DNA of 64,000 bases, from assembly GCF_029873635.1 (NCBI RefSeq), contig NC_080423.1:90131191-90195190 (forward strand). Direction: 5' to 3'. Positions 11,274-23,714 of this stretch are shown here, piece by piece. The position numbers and the translations under genes are program-made. Numbering within the stretch: the first letter of the stretch is position 1; each line of letters starts with the position of its first letter. The notes beneath the pieces are model-generated. The model worked only from the letters and a program-made list of their open reading frames with translations, was not told where the DNA came from and made no database searches. Source of the stretch: Malania oleifera. Lineage: Eukaryota > Streptophyta > Magnoliopsida > Santalales > Ximeniaceae.

Positions 11274-13422
11274 AGCCCCGAAGGCCATTAAGAGCATCCC
11301 GAGCTTCCTCTTTTCTTATTTGCTGTTGATCAACAACAAGCTATAGATGCAAGTATTGAGAAATCATTTTTTTTTTTTTTTGGCATTAATAGACTAAAAC
11401 CAGACTCTTACGAAATTTCAGTATGGTATATATTAATATGAGCATCCCACTAAATACTTTCTTCTGTATTTTTAACTCTTAATTCTATAATAAGTTATTC
11501 CAATTAACCGCAATTTTTTTTTAATGAAATGCTCACACATTAAGAAATTACAAGTAATGGAATGACACCTTATCTAGTTGAATTTGTTGTTATAAGTTAT
11601 TACTTTTAAGTATTAACTCAACTAAAGGAAATATTTTGAAAAAAGAAATTGTACTAGTCATAAAAAAATTCATTCTTTAGCTCTTCAAAATGGACAAAAT
11701 ATATATGGCGAACAAAATAAGTGGTAATTTTAACAACTTTATATATGCAAATAAAATAATGACACTCAGATTTTAGCTTTAAAACAAGGTCCTTACGATT
11801 TAGGCCGTATGCTCGAGGTCATTGAACTGACAAACAAAGCACCAATCCATGCTATGAGTGCAAGCTCCAACCCCAGTTTGCAAATCGTAAGCTGAGAATT
11901 AAGATTCTAACTTTTAGGTTTGTGGATTCTCTTTCTTTCAACTCCAAGCCCAAATCAAAACTATTATCGTTACATGCAGACACCCAAATCAACCTCGAGA
12001 GGAGGTCAACATTGGAAAGATAACGTTTGGAAACGAATAAGTGAAGGTAGAGGGTGCTCTTCTTCCTAGTAGGGTGAAGGGAGCCAAATGATGTGTTCCC
12101 AATCATATAGTTTAATTTGATTAGGAAATAAAATTAGCTGGTAAAGATTGGACAAGTTGGTCTAATGGGCCAAAGAAGAAAAATCAATCGTCCATCTCTC
12201 TCTCTCTCTCTCTCTCTCATTGAGATATGTCCTTTTATTTTAATTTTTGCGGCTTTTACATTTCCAAATGTCTATACTAATTATGTTACATTTAAATCAA
12301 TCAAATACCTCTTTTTATTCGTGAAAATCAACAGTATCATTTTCTTTTCTTGACAATAGACATGCATCTCTATATAGTAGATTATGTCCTTCGATCGAAA
12401 CACTTCTATTCTTTAATTTTTTTTTCCAGATGAGTTGCTCTTATGCTCTTGCCATCATACACATTATCGGTTCTAATTTGCAATTACTCAAATTTCTACT
12501 CTGTCTCATTAATGCCATCACCGAAAAAAATGTTTGTTCAAAGAAATTTCAAATTAAATTAGTACAATAAAATATAGTCGAGGAAATCTTGGTTGAAATA
12601 AATAAATGAAAGTTGAATTTTTTTTTCATAGAAAACTTAGGCAAAGCACAAGGGGGAATCCCAATCCCAGTGCATGCTAACCATGTGGATCAAACGGTTG
12701 CTAACAGCACAAAACTCCATCAAAATTTATTGATAAAAGATCCTCTTCCTGCAAAATCTTTTTATTTTCTAATTTTTTGAAGATTTAAAGAAACATTGCA
12801 TGGTACTTTGAACTCTGTTATTATCGAAAGGAAAAATTATTTTATGTGCCAAATGTATATGTACCAAGTTCATCATCACTATTTATTTAAAAATTTAATT
12901 AATTTGATCTTAGAAGTCTGTTAAATGAATGGTGATGAGGAGGTCAATACATAATGCAGCTTGCTACATACAACACACTGAAGGATTTTGCTTTGCTCCG
13001 AGAGAGGGATCTTAATGATGACACACGAGGTGCTCAGGGAAATAAAACCTGCATGAAATATAAGAAAACAAAAGTTCTGTTTGGCAGAGGCAAATAAAAC
13101 CAGAAAACACATTTGTAACCCTCGCCTTCCTCTAGCTTTTGGCCAACCCTCTTCTCCCATTTGTGGGCCCCACTGCTGTGGGCCCCATCACCCCCAATGC
13201 TTCCTTTTCTTTTTCTTTCTTTTTTTCGTCTTCCTTTTTGTTTTCTTCTTCTGGGACTGCCTCTATTTATTTTATCTTCAACAGTCTCAAAGCAGAGTTG
13301 TACCAAAACAGAGTCAATCTAAGAGAGAGAGAGAGCGATTTCAGTAGCTTCTTTTTTATTTTTAGTTTTGGTTCTTTTTTTTCTATATTAGGAAGAGATT
13401 GAGAGTGTGAGGGTTTTAATTG
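11274..13422. other. Intergenic region upstream of the OFP gene
   Basis: AT-rich, with no element recognised and only a short (CT)n at 12195-12218. The last 230 bp (13200-13422) are pyrimidine-rich and then GA-rich, typical of a plant promoter or 5' leader. The OFP transcription start must lie here, but I could not identify a TATA box with confidence. Confidence 0.5.
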
Positions 13423-14625
13423 ATGGGTAATTGCAGGTTTACGATATCAGATATGATACCAAATGCTCTGTTTCGCAAGCTTAAGAACATGGCCAGAGCC
13501 AGGAAGAAGAGCTCCTCCCTTCACCCTGGCCGGAAAAAGCAGCCCTTTGCCGGCGCAGAGCCGAACAAACCGAAGCAAACCCATTTTTCTCAGCCCAGAA
13601 AATCCTATCACATCGCCAGGGATCGCATGATCTCCGGCGACGGATTCTCCAATTCTCCCAAGACCCCAAGACCCTCACACTGCACCCAATTGCCTGACCC
13701 GCCGAGAAAATCCTCCCGCCGGTCCAAATCCGGCAAGCGAAGCTACCGCCGGTCCTCGCCCCGCCTCGTCACTTCGTCTGTTTCCGCCGGCTGCAACTGC
13801 CGCCGGACCCCCAGCTCCATCTGGACTCTGCCGGAATCGACGCCGGAGCACTCGTCCTCGCCCATCGACAGCTCCCACGAGACCGAAGTCAGCGAACCAC
13901 TCTTGTCGGAGTTCCGCTCCGACAGCGTCCTCCCCACTGAATCGTCCGACGGCGTCGTCTCGTGGTCCAGCTCGTTCAGCTGCGGAGTCAATGCCGCTGC
14001 AAATTTCGACAACGAAGTCGACGCGAGCTCTTTCGACAAGAAAATTGAGAAGCACAACGCGTTCGACGTCGTTCCGGAGCGCGAATTGCCCCCAATTGTA
14101 ACCAAACCTGCTAAAATGAACGATAGGGTAGGGGGTGGGAAGAAGAAAGAGAACAGAGAACAAATTAGGCACGGGGGTTTAAATCGAAAAGAGGAGAAAA
14201 AATCAAATGGGTTTTTTTGTATCGAAGAGGAAAGCATTAATTATCACCCAAAAGATGAAAAAACAAATCAGGGTAGAAGAATTTCTGTGAGCTCTCCGGG
14301 AGTGAGACTCCGGACTCACTCTCCGAGAATCGCTAGCCGGAAAATCCAAGCCGCCCGGAAGAGCACTTCATCGAATTTGAGCTTGAGCTCGTCGAAGGGA
14401 GGCCTCTCGGAGAGCTTCGCCGTCGTGAAGTCGTCGTTCAATCCGCAGAGGGATTTCAGGGAATCAATGGTGGAGATGATTGTGCAGAACAACATCTGGG
14501 AGTCGAAAGACCTTGAAGAGCTTCTTGCTTGCTACCTTTCCTTGAATTCCGAAGAGTATCATGACCTCATTATCAAAGTCTTCAAGCAAATCTGGTTCGA
14601 TCTCACTGCAATCCGAAAGAAGTAA
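13423..14625 (+). CDS. OVATE family protein (OFP1/OFP4-like transcriptional repressor)
   Basis: Single-exon gene of 400 residues; OFP genes are usually intronless. I start at ATG 13423, because the frame opens [17 protein letters not shown], the N-terminal signature of the OFP1/OFP4 group. The TTG just before it is not a plausible plant start. A basic Arg/Lys/Ser-rich stretch (about 95-114) could serve nuclear localisation. LPPIVTKP (222-229) is another motif I associate with this group. The C-terminal OVATE domain (about 331-394) includes [27 protein letters not shown] and [13 protein letters not shown]. By family knowledge, OFPs are nuclear or cytoplasmic regulators that bind KNOX/BELL homeodomain proteins and TRM proteins and affect organ shape and secondary walls; the exact role here is inferred. 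GC is clearly higher than in the surroundings. The frame is intact, the only such host gene in the window. Confidence 0.93.
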   Translation: MGNCRFTISDMIPNALFRKLKNMARARKKSSSLHPGRKKQPFAGAEPNKPKQTHFSQPRKSYHIARDRMISGDGFSNSPKTPRPSHCTQLPDPPRKSSRRSKSGKRSYRRSSPRLVTSSVSAGCNCRRTPSSIWTLPESTPEHSSSPIDSSHETEVSEPLLSEFRSDSVLPTESSDGVVSWSSSFSCGVNAAANFDNEVDASSFDKKIEKHNAFDVVPERELPPIVTKPAKMNDRVGGGKKKENREQIRHGGLNRKEEKKSNGFFCIEEESINYHPKDEKTNQGRRISVSSPGVRLRTHSPRIASRKIQAARKSTSSNLSLSSSKGGLSESFAVVKSSFNPQRDFRESMVEMIVQNNIWESKDLEELLACYLSLNSEEYHDLIIKVFKQIWFDLTAIRKK

Positions 14626-14740
14626 ATTCTCCGACAGTTTAGATGTAAATTTCTTCCTCTTTTTTTTTTTTTTCTTGGGTTTGGGGTTGATCTTTTCCTT
14701 TTTCCTTTTTTTCTTTTTTAATTTTTAAATGAAGCTTTCT

Positions 14741-14746
14741 AATAAA
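14741..14746 (+). terminator. Candidate poly(A) signal of the OFP gene
   Basis: AATAAA about 115 bp after the OFP stop codon, preceded by a T-rich 3' UTR-like stretch. Position and sequence fit a plant near-upstream element. Confidence 0.5.
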
Positions 14747-14749
14747 GAT

Positions 14750-15119
14750 TTAAGTTTTCGTAATTGGGGGAGGTGAACTTGGGCTTCGGCAAGACTAGCT
14801 ATGTAGAAATCTCTCATCTCAGAAGCTCAAGCTGGGTTTCGATGTGTATATCGTGAAGATAAATGGAAGAAATATTAGGTATTCTAATGTCAAATTCTCA
14901 GTGTTGAAAAAGTTTATCATTATGAATTTCTTTTTCTTCGTTTCAAAATTTGCTCTTGCAACTGTGAAACATTTTTTTCCTTTTAATCCTTTTAAGGCAT
15001 TGGGCCATGGCGCAGGGAAACAGAGAATGTCATGTACAAAAGATTGTAAACCAAAAAAAAAAAAAAAATGCTGAACTGCATGCAGGATTGTTCAAGCCCA
15101 AATTAGTTTAAAAATTTTT
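14750..15119. other. Spacer downstream of OFP
   Basis: AT-rich with a long A run (15053-15067). No coding or element signal seen. Confidence 0.45.
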
Positions 15120-15745
15120 ATCTTTAAAACAAAACCCGACACGAGATGAGAATGATACGATATGAATACCGAACGACAAAAATTTAGGATGCTTTGAAGC
15201 TAAATCTTAAAATTTTTGTAGTTCCCATACAATAGGGACACGATATGAGACGGGTATGATACGAAGCAATTACGGAAAATACAAAAATCAACACGAGGCG
15301 AGAATGATTGGATTTAAACATAGGAAGGTAAAATTCAAAGACTTTCGAAACTAAATCTTCAATTATTTGTAGTTGCAAAAAAACACCGAATCAGACATGA
15401 GATGAGAATAATACGATATGAGTATGGAAATATGGAAATATGGAAACCGACACTAGATGGGAATGATACGATATACATACCGAAGAATGAAAATTTAATA
15501 ATAAGACATAGAAACCGACACAAAACGAAAAATGACACAATAGAATTACAGATAGACGGAAAAGACACGATACATACACCAAAATATAAAAATTTAAGAA
15601 TACGACTCAGAAATCGATACGACAAAAAATAAATAATAAAGTCATGGAAATATGAAAACCCAAGGATTATTCAAAAGTAAATTTAAAAGTTATTCTAATT
15701 ATGCTAAAAACATAAAACGACATGAGACAATAATGACACGGTACA
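15120..15745. repeat. Degenerate repeat domain, ACACGAGATGAGAATGATACG-type units
   Basis: The phrase GACACGAGATGAGAATGATA, followed by CGATATG, recurs about nine times in decayed form: near 15135, 15237, 15290, 15394, 15448, 15513, 15560, 15611 and 15716. Spacing is 50-100 bp with AT-rich filler. Short frames on both strands are by-products of the repeat. Family unknown. Confidence 0.65.
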
Positions 15746-16881
15746 AATACAGATGTGTGAAAAATCTAAAGAAAATAAGATATGGTGCGAGAAAAAGTTA
15801 TTAATTAATAATTATATAAATATCATATTGAATATAATACGTATGAAAAGTATTAAATGTTTAATATTTATTTAACACTTTACATTCAAACCTTATATAA
15901 ATATGTACACATTCTTTTCACCTTTATTTTTATAAGTATTCTTCCTACTATTTTATTTTATAATATTTCTCATATATCCCTACTTTTATTGAAAATATCA
16001 GAATATTTATTATAATTTTTTTTTCAAAAATGTATTATTTGGATCTCTTTTAATAATTATAATCATGATTTTTTTAACTACAATAAAGTAAAGTTACATA
16101 AGAATAGTCATCATATGTTTAAATCATGTTTAGAAATGAGTGCCTAGTTAAGGAGAGGCAGGAAATGTGAATAAAGTCCGTTAATATATTTTAAAAAATG
16201 TTAATAAAGCTTATATCTTTACAAATATACATTAAAATAGCCAATACATCGTTAAATTGTTTGTTCTGTTTCAGAAGTGTTAAAAGAGTGTCGGTATTCA
16301 ATGCCGACATAACATCCTGTTATGTAGAAAGTGATAATATTACGTAGTATATAATCCCCTCAATAAAACTTTTAAATGTTTTTTTTTTTTTTACAATAAC
16401 TATTTTATTTTTAAAATACATATTTAGTGAATTAAACGTAACTTGATAGAATACGAGATGCACAACTGATGAGAAAGAATTTACTCAATTGTGGTCGTCT
16501 CCATCCAAGTCTCGATAACCTTCCAGTCCCGCGAGGTCTTTGGTTCAAGTTGCCGCCAATATATCAGGTTGTATCCTCTTAATTAAAACTTTGATCAAGT
16601 GCACGTAAGCTCGTGGTGTTGCTATTTAAATCATTTATCTGTTCATATATTTAAAAGTAAAAAAGTTTCTTGGGGACAAAAATCTTCAACCGGAACGTAT
16701 GAGAAATTGCATTGGAATAAGCTGTCGTATACCATGAATATTTTCCAATACTTGGTGTGTTATCCCATCAATAATTGGGTTGCAAGAATCATCTGCCCCA
16801 CCCCCCCTACCTTAATTTATAGTTTTATAGGAAGTGAGGTTTTGTCCTTGTTCCCTCCCTCCCTTTTAAATTCATTTCCCT

Positions 16882-16916
<35 letters not shown>

Positions 16917-17329
16917 AAGGGTGTTTTCAACATGTTCTTTATCTCCTTCCAAACCCCGAAGGGACAGAAGGTACCCATGCACCTTCTATTCATAATATTT
17001 GGGTTTGCTCTACACAATATACGGTTTTAAGCGAATGATTTAATCATAAGTCCTTAATATTTTATTTAATTTTTATTTTTATTTAAAAATTATTTTTCTA
17101 ATTTGTTGAGATGCAAAATCACTAAATAAAGTTTTAAATTTTAATTTTTTCAAGTATTTTTTTTTTTTTATTGATAACATAACCAATCCATTTAATCTTT
17201 CTTGTGACATAGTAACATTTGTATAGAATGTGATTTGAAAATTTGGGACAAACCAGTATTGATATCAAATGTGATTTGAACATTGTACTAAATTGGATAA
17301 CATCCAGTAAGTGCTCCTTGTGATATTTA
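15746..17329. other. AT-rich intergenic DNA
   Basis: No gene recognised. Holds a (CT)n array at 16885-16915 and several poly-T/A runs. Confidence 0.5.
16885..16915. repeat. (CT)n microsatellite
   Basis: About 30 bp of CT dinucleotides after a T/C-rich lead-in. Confidence 0.9.
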
Positions 17330-17545
17330 TGAGATTTTTGGAAGTAGATTATTGGTTTATTGGAGGGAGTAGACTTTTCTATAAATTATTTGTATAGAAA
17401 AGGGAATAAAGTGACAGATGCATTGACTCAACAAGGTGCTATGGGGAGGAATAATTTATTTACAAATAGTATCAAACTTCCTAAAATTATCAATAGTTTG
17501 TATAAACTGGATAAGATGGGTACGACTTATATGATGTATGTTTAG
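17330..17545 (+). pseudogene. RNase H C-terminal fragment of a LINE (L1-type) ORF2
   Basis: The frame encodes VDFSINYLYRKGNKVTDALT, matching the C-terminal RNase H pattern (..H.yREgN.vADaLA..) found at the end of plant L1 ORF2 proteins. The final Asp of the catalytic set is present in TDAL. No reverse transcriptase or endonuclease is upstream, so this is a 5'-truncated copy, the usual product of target-primed reverse transcription. A host RNase H-like gene fragment is the alternative. Confidence 0.5.
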
Positions 17546-17810
17546 CTGGTTTCCTTTTACTATTGATGTATGTTTTTTTTTTTTTTTTTGGTTTGACGTG
17601 TGGGATGTTTTATTGGTTAGTAGATCCATGTTTTGATTTATTTGGACTTGCAGTCTTGTTTTGGTTGCATGTTGGTGTTGTTTTTGGAGGCCTTTAAATT
17701 TTTTTTCTATATATAATCTCCTATTACTTGTCTTGTAACCATAGTATTTTTCCATTAAAAGTGAAGGTATATTAATAAATAAATAGAGGTGTTGCCATTT
17801 TTTTTTTTTA
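17546..17810 (+). mobile_element. Probable LINE 3' UTR
   Basis: T-rich tail region after the RNase H fragment. It contains CTTGTAACC and AGTGAAGGTATATTAATAAA at 17735-17780, like the 3' ends of plant L1 elements (AATAAA next to the tail). No clean poly(A) or TSD was found. Confidence 0.35.
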
Positions 17811-18270
17811 AAAAAAAAGTATCTATATTTTCCCAATATTTTGGATCATAAATATTATAATCAATATTATCATTATTATTTATTTTTTCTTCTTCTATAT
17901 TTTTAAAATGTCTTTCAAAAGAAATATCATTGATTAGCATTTCTTGTATATCAATGTTATCTTTATCACTATTATTATTATTATTATTCCATCTCTGGAA
18001 TTGATTGCTCATTTCTTGGAGGATTTTCATCTTACTCATTTATATTTTGTGTAGAACTAGAAATAAATTTATCAAGAGCTCCTATGTGAGATGACACTAA
18101 TTCTTCTATTTCTTTTTTCTTTCTTCATTTTTCATATCCAGATTCATATTTTCTCGTTGACATAATTAAATTTCAAAATTAACACTAACTATAAATTGAC
18201 AAATTATGTAAACAAATAGAAATAAATTTAATAACTCTATAAAAATAATAGATTGAAATAATATAACCTG

Positions 18271-18317
<47 letters not shown>

Positions 18318-19336
18318 AAATCAATCGGCGAGCGAGACTTTAGAGATATCGGATTCTTGCCGGATACAACGCTCTAACCTTAAACTTCCAAAATTTAAGA
18401 AAAAATAGAAAAAAAAAAAATTCAGATGAAAAATAATTGAAAAATAATACACAAATACTGAAATCAAAATTAGAATTGATGAAAATTATAGAGAGTCAGA
18501 GGCCCGAAGACGATGAACACAAGAGTCGGAACAAAAATCATAGAGAGATCGAAAAATGAGAGTAAGAGAGAGTGTGAGAGATAGAGAGATTTTTTGAGAG
18601 AGACAGAGAGAAAGAGATGAGAGTAATAGAGGGTTAGTAACATAATAGATGTAGTCAATTTCAACTTTCAAGAGTTGTGCCAAAAAGTGATAAGACATTG
18701 AGACTTGAAAAAAAAAAAAAGAATTAAATTACATTTGCTTTACATTTTAAAATACAATTTCATTTGCTTGTCAGTTGGGAAGCTAATGTATGGGAAGAGA
18801 GCATCATAAATAATGTTAACATTATTACATTAAAAAAAATTTGAGGGCCCCAACGGCCTCAACGACCTTATGGTTAGGCCGACCTTGGCCACCTTACCTT
18901 ACTTACCCTATTGGGTACACTTAACTTTTACGGACACATGATATGAGATATTTATATTTGTGTTGTAGAAAACCTATTTTGTTCGAGCTCAAATATAATA
19001 AAAGTATATATTTTTTATTCTATATAAAAAATAAATAATAAAAATAATAATAAATGCAAAAAATATAAAAATATAGGAAAGTTTTGAATACCATGATACA
19101 AAAAAATGAAAAGAAAAAACACAAAGAAGAATATGCAAGAATTTTTAGATCTTCTATTGTCTCTGCAGGCACCTGCACACACGCACAAAGAAAATAGATT
19201 AGGGAAAATCAACAATAAATAAGGGGAGATTTATTTCTTAAAATTAATTGATCTAAAATAAAATTGAATGATTTGTTCCTCAATATTGAATTATTTACAA
19301 TAAAGTGGGATGATTTGCTCCTTAATTTGACTGATA
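17811..19336. other. AT-rich intergenic DNA
   Basis: No gene recognised. Contains an (ATT)n array (18271-18315) and a GAGA-rich stretch (18540-18620). Confidence 0.5.
18271..18315. repeat. (ATT)n microsatellite
   Basis: About 15 uninterrupted ATT units. Confidence 0.95.
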
Positions 19337-19635
19337 TGTTGGAGACTCATAAGGAAGGCAATTAGCAAGAGAAAGAAAAATTCAATGCACCCAAGCTTAT
19401 CATGAAAAAATTCTGAAAGAAGGGAAGGATGCAACATGGGAGGACAAGGCAATCAAGAAATCACTAATAAAATTCAAATGATTTGCTTCCTAATTAAATT
19501 GATTTGATTTTAATTTTGGTTAGACCCTAAGCCTATAAATAGAGGCTTCCATAGAAGAGCAAGGACACACAAACACATCGAGATTCTTCCATTCACAACA
19601 ATACACAGAGAGATTGAGAGGATATATTCAGAGAG
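19337..19635 (+). mobile_element. Possible copia LTR fragment with TATA box
   Basis: Starts TGTTGGAGACTCATAAGG and contains CCTATAAATAGAGGC (19532-19546), a core promoter typical of plant LTRs, then a short leader with CACA/GAGA runs. It is cut by the start of LTR C at 19636, and its continuation was not found past 25771. Could instead be a host promoter. Confidence 0.35.
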
Positions 19636-21990
19636 GGTTGGAATTGGTGTATTCCCAAGGGGGGTGAATTGGAAATTAAAAAATTTATCTCCTAGGTTAA
19701 ATTATTCAGTAGCAGTATATACACAACCTAGGGTTTGTCTATGCAATTCTAAATGCATAGACAAATATAATGTGCGGAAATTAAATCATGCACAACATTC
19801 ACAGACAATTGAGAATAACATACATGTGTAGTAAATATAAAGTGCTGAAATGTAAAGTGCACACATGATATGTTATCGGAATTCGGCCAATACTGCCTAT
19901 GTCCCCACCTTAGCTCGCAAGCTTGAGGATTACCACTATTGCTCATTTAACGAGTGGAGCGGCACTGTTTACAACTAGGTCAAATTACACCAGGACTGAC
20001 CGCAACCTTTACATGTTCTCCTTACGGGGCGGAGAAGACCCTATCGATCCTTACGGGCTAGATCAACGCTCCCTCAGGCCAAGCCTAGAATACAACAGAC
20101 AATTTAAATTTGCATACAATTTTAATGCTTCTAAACACAAGCAGATCTGTACCGATAGAGTACAATATAATCAATGCACACCAATAATGCAAGAATAATA
20201 AGTTCAATGCTATATATGTGCAATTAACACTCAGAGTAATGTCTATATTCTATCAAGTGCAATGAGTGTATCAATAAGCTAATCTTTTTTCTTTTTTTTG
20301 GATTACGCACCGGGTATTCACGCTTCCGTTTTACGGTCCACGTGACTAATTTTGCGCCCCTTGAAGTTGACCCCACAACTCCAAAGGGAGGGTATATTTA
20401 GGAGTCCAGGGGCGGAAACGAGACCGAGAGGGTTTGAACACCTGACCTCGTGAGAGGCACTCCCGCAGCCCGCACTACCACCTGAATCACACCCTGGGAG
20501 TATCAATAAGCTAATCTTTGAAACTACATATGGATGTATATCTCAATCACAGTTTAGGGTTTCAAAGATTTTCACCAAGTATAATCATAATATCTCAAAA
20601 ATATTTTCTCAATATTCAAGCACAAAAAGATATTCAAAAGTAAGCTTATGAAAACGATTTTTGCTAAAAAAAAAAGAAAATACAAGCTCAATGAGTCTTG
20701 CAATGAAGATGCAAAGTCTCACTAACTACAATATTTTTCCCACACACAAATTTATTAAATAAAATCGGGGGAAAACCTTATGCTCAACTCTCAATTTGAA
20801 AATCAAATATACAACATAATGAGAGTTTCCTAAAAAATGAGAATAATGTATAAGCACTCAAAGAACTCTCACAAGGATTGATTCAGCAAAGAAATAGTAG
20901 TATGAGAGGGTATAGTCTTTGTACTTAGAAAAAGCTCTCTAAAAAATATAGAGAATATTTTTGCTAATCAAAGTGCTAATTACCTGCTAATTTGAGCAAA
21001 TAAACCCATATATATAGAGAGGGCCTCAATTATAACTGTTGGGGATACATAAGAAATAATTAATTTTTTTTTAAATGAGTTTAAGAAAGTTAACCCAGTT
21101 TAACCCCAATTAACTGTGGTAAAATTTAAACCAACCAAAGAGTTTCGGTCGACGGAGCCATAGGTTCGGTCCCCCGAATAAACACAATAGAAAAAGTGAA
21201 CTTTTGGGGTTCGGGTGCCTGAATGAGGGTTTGATTTGGTGACCAAGGCGATTTTTCAATCTGTCAGAGGTTTAGTCACCTAGTCTTAAGTTTGGTTTTC
21301 CGAACTTGAATAGTCGATCGCTGGGGGGTATTTTGAACGTGAAGTTCGGGCACCTGATCTGTTGGAAAAAGTTAGGGCTTGAGTTTGATCAACCGTGGAC
21401 ACTCAGTTCATTTGAGTTCGGTTGCCTGAAGTCAGGTAAAATTTTTGACCATTCAACGGTTCGATCAACCGAGGTGTTTTGAACACCAAGGTTCGGTCAC
21501 CTGAAACCTTAATAACCCAAAACCTTAAGTCTTGTTTTAATTCAATAAGTTCCCCTAATAGTATATGTGATAATGGGGACTATCCTAAGTGTAAGTGTGA
21601 GGACTTAGGGTCTTTCTAAGGCCAAGACTTTTTAACTTAGCCTTAAAAACCTGGCATTGGTCAAGCAAAGTCTTGTCTAAGGTCATTTGAGCTTATAGTT
21701 CCTACCATGCATGACATGTATTAATTATTTCAGACCTTTGGAATAATTATTACAAACCCAAATAGAAAAACTAAATACAATTATAAAGAAAAATAACTGT
21801 CTTCTTCTCCTTTTGCTCCTTTGATCATGAAATACACCAGACGGTATGATCATTATGTCTTTCAGGCTTCTATCAATCCTTTCTCATGTGTGTGTTCGAA
21901 ATTAATGAACTGTTCAAGTACTAGGCACACACATTAGTAACATATGGTTTGTCATTATCAAAACCAGGGATCGGACTCAAAAAGTCAACA
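19636..21990 (-). mobile_element. LTR C, copia (SIRE-like), 3' LTR of a gag-only element
   Basis: Plus-strand start GGTTGGAATTGG (terminal T mutated), end ..AAAAGTCAACA. Adjoining 21991 is a minus-strand polypurine tract, placing it as the 3' LTR of a minus-strand element. Contains a SINE (20288-20499), a U3 motif array (21140-21500), an MSA-like box (TAACTGTTGGG, 21033-21043) and TATA (21016-21008). About 2.1 kb without the SINE. Confidence 0.8.
20288..20499 (-). mobile_element. tRNA-derived SINE with perfect 20-bp TSD
   Basis: 212-bp insertion in LTR C. The flanks are identical: GTATCAATAAGCTAATCTTT at 20268-20287 and again at 20500-20519. On the minus strand it starts with a tRNA-like head: an A-box-like TGATTCAGGTGG, then a B-box-like TGTTCAAACCC about 45 bp later. 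It ends in an A-rich tail (seen as TTTTTTTT near 20290). Pol III internal promoter, A tail and long TSD define a SINE mobilised by LINE machinery. Confidence 0.9.
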
Positions 21991-22006
21991 ATCTTCCCCT
22001 TTTTTA
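21991..22006 (-). other. Polypurine tract of the gag-only copia element
   Basis: Minus strand reads AAAAAAGGGGAAGAT immediately before the LTR start TGTTGAC; this primes plus-strand DNA synthesis. Confidence 0.75.
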
Positions 22007-22389
22007 TGATGACAAACACCAAGGAGCAAAGTGGGTTATGCCTAAAAAGGCTCCCCTTAAGATTATGCATAATATAAAGATAAGCACAAGCATATCCAAG
22101 ACAGAAGACATTTCAAATTAATTATGCATTTAGTTGTTGCGTTTAAAGCACACCTAAGCTTATACCATTCAAATTATGAGTATAAAAGATATATATCATT
22201 TTGCTCCAACAATTCTCCCCCTTTTGGCATCAGCAAAAGGGCATCTAAAAAATATAACTATTTTTGGAAACTATAGCAATTTAGCACACAACAGTATAAC
22301 TGGTCATTAAGAGATTTAAATGACATGAAAATAAAATTAGACCATAAATTTGAACACGTTCTTCCTTTAGTCCTAAAGGGTGTGCTTTC
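22007..22389 (-). other. 3' interior of gag-only copia element, no pol
   Basis: Runs from the end of the gag-like coding remnant to the polypurine tract. No protease, integrase, reverse transcriptase or RNase H motif is present in any frame. Confidence 0.6.
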
Positions 22390-23044
22390 TTGACAACCCA
22401 TGCCATTTTTCTATTTTTGAGTCAAGATAGGTTAGGGCCAGGTGGTTCTTTGATGCTCTAGACCTGTTTGGGTTTTACACCTTTCCTTTTAAACAAGCAA
22501 CCAAATTTTGTGTGCTCCTTTTTACACAATACACAGGTGGTGTGAACATATGGACCAGAGGAGGTACTGCCATAATATTTAGATGCTCTTACAAAATACT
22601 CCATGTATAGGTTCTTTCTTTTCCTGTTTTCAATACCGTTATACCTATACCTTCTTCGTCCAAGGTAATCTTTTCGAAGCCTAATAATTTTTCAAAGTTT
22701 TCTTGGCCCTTAGTGAATTTGTGGATGATCTTAACTTGATCTTCTAATTTTTTTTTCTAGGCCTTGAATTTTTAAATCTTTTATGCCTTTGCAAACGCTT
22801 TGCAATTTTTCAAATTCTTTGGTCAAGGTGTTTGCTTTACACTCAAGTTCAGAGATTTAAAGACCCTTTTCCTTTTCAATAGAAACTTTGGATCTGAAAT
22901 CTTTTAGCTCTTTATTCAACATTGCATTCTTATTATCTAATCTTACGATTTTCAGATCCTTTTCTTTTACAACAAGAATTTTAAATTCTAAATCTTTCAA
23001 TAAAGCCTCTTTTTTTTTTTTTTTTTTCTTTTCAACAACATATA
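22390..23044 (-). pseudogene. Copia gag C-terminal region: coiled coil and Cys-rich end (broken)
   Basis: Past the stop near 23045, the minus strand still encodes Lys/Glu-rich coiled-coil peptide. It then encodes YMEYFVRASKYYGS and CVLCKKEHTKFGC, a decayed Cys-His cluster, before fading near 22390. Several stops and frameshifts occur, including a T run at 23013-23027. It aligns in content with the gag end of the right-hand copia copy (62640-63240). Confidence 0.6.
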
Positions 23045-23674
23045 TTATTTGTTAATTTTAACAAGAGACTTATGAGTTCTAATATATCTAGTTTGCAATT
23101 CCTCATAAGTAGGCATGTTTTCACTATCAAAACTATCACATGATTCAGTGTCAAATGTATCACAAAAATTATCACGTGAATCATTGCATGAATTGTTTAA
23201 TGAAATATGAGGAGAGGAGTTTACCTGGTCGACGGTTAAAGCAATTAAACACCGATTTTCTCCTTGAACGTTTGAGCTTGATGCTTCTGGAGTAGTAGAG
23301 TCCTTTTTCTCGCTCTCTCCATATCTCTTTTCAAGTGCCTCCCGTATCTCTTTGGCACTTTGACATGCCATGACTTCTCTGAAAATGTCTGTGTCTAAAG
23401 CACAATATAAGATATGCACGGCACTAGAATTAATTTTCAATAAACTCAAGTCATGCTCATTCATTTCATCATAGAGTTTGTGAACCTCTTCATTACAAAC
23501 AATTTTCAATGGGATATAGTTCCCATGCTCAATTACCTTCCAAGTCCTCCAATCTAGAGCTTGAACAAAAATAGTCATTCTTTGTTTCCAGGCGGTGTAA
23601 TCTACACCACAGAACAATTGAGGCCTTGACAAGGAATAACCCTCACTAAACGGAGATACATCAAAATGAGCCAT
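23045..23674 (-). pseudogene. Copia (SIRE-like) gag, N-terminal 209 residues
   Basis: Starts at ATG 23674, about 40 bp after the primer site. FCGVDYTAWKQRMTIFVQAL and ACQSAKEIREALEKRYGESE are the copia gag (UBN2-type) signatures, near residues 22-41 and 103-122. The central CCHC zinc knuckle normally found before the acidic MPTYEELQ segment is missing, which implies an internal deletion; MPTYEEL is present near the end. The deletion kept the frame. The protein would form particles but bind RNA poorly. The element has no pol, so it could only move with help from another copy. Confidence 0.8.
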
Positions 23675-23714
23675 TGACCTTTATGTAGCTACTCGTTAGG
23701 ATATGCTACAACTC

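Noticed and set aside
13675..14237. Long open frames on the minus strand opposite the OFP gene
   Set aside because: They are shadows of the GC-rich, Ser/Arg-rich OFP coding sequence; the plus frame has clear OVATE motifs.
16490..16575. Third SINE or tRNA-like sequence (GGTTCAAGTTGCC)
   Set aside because: B-box-like only; no A box at the right distance, no A tail and no target duplication.
20318..20506. 62-residue open frame on the minus strand
   Set aside because: Lies wholly within the SINE and its target duplication.
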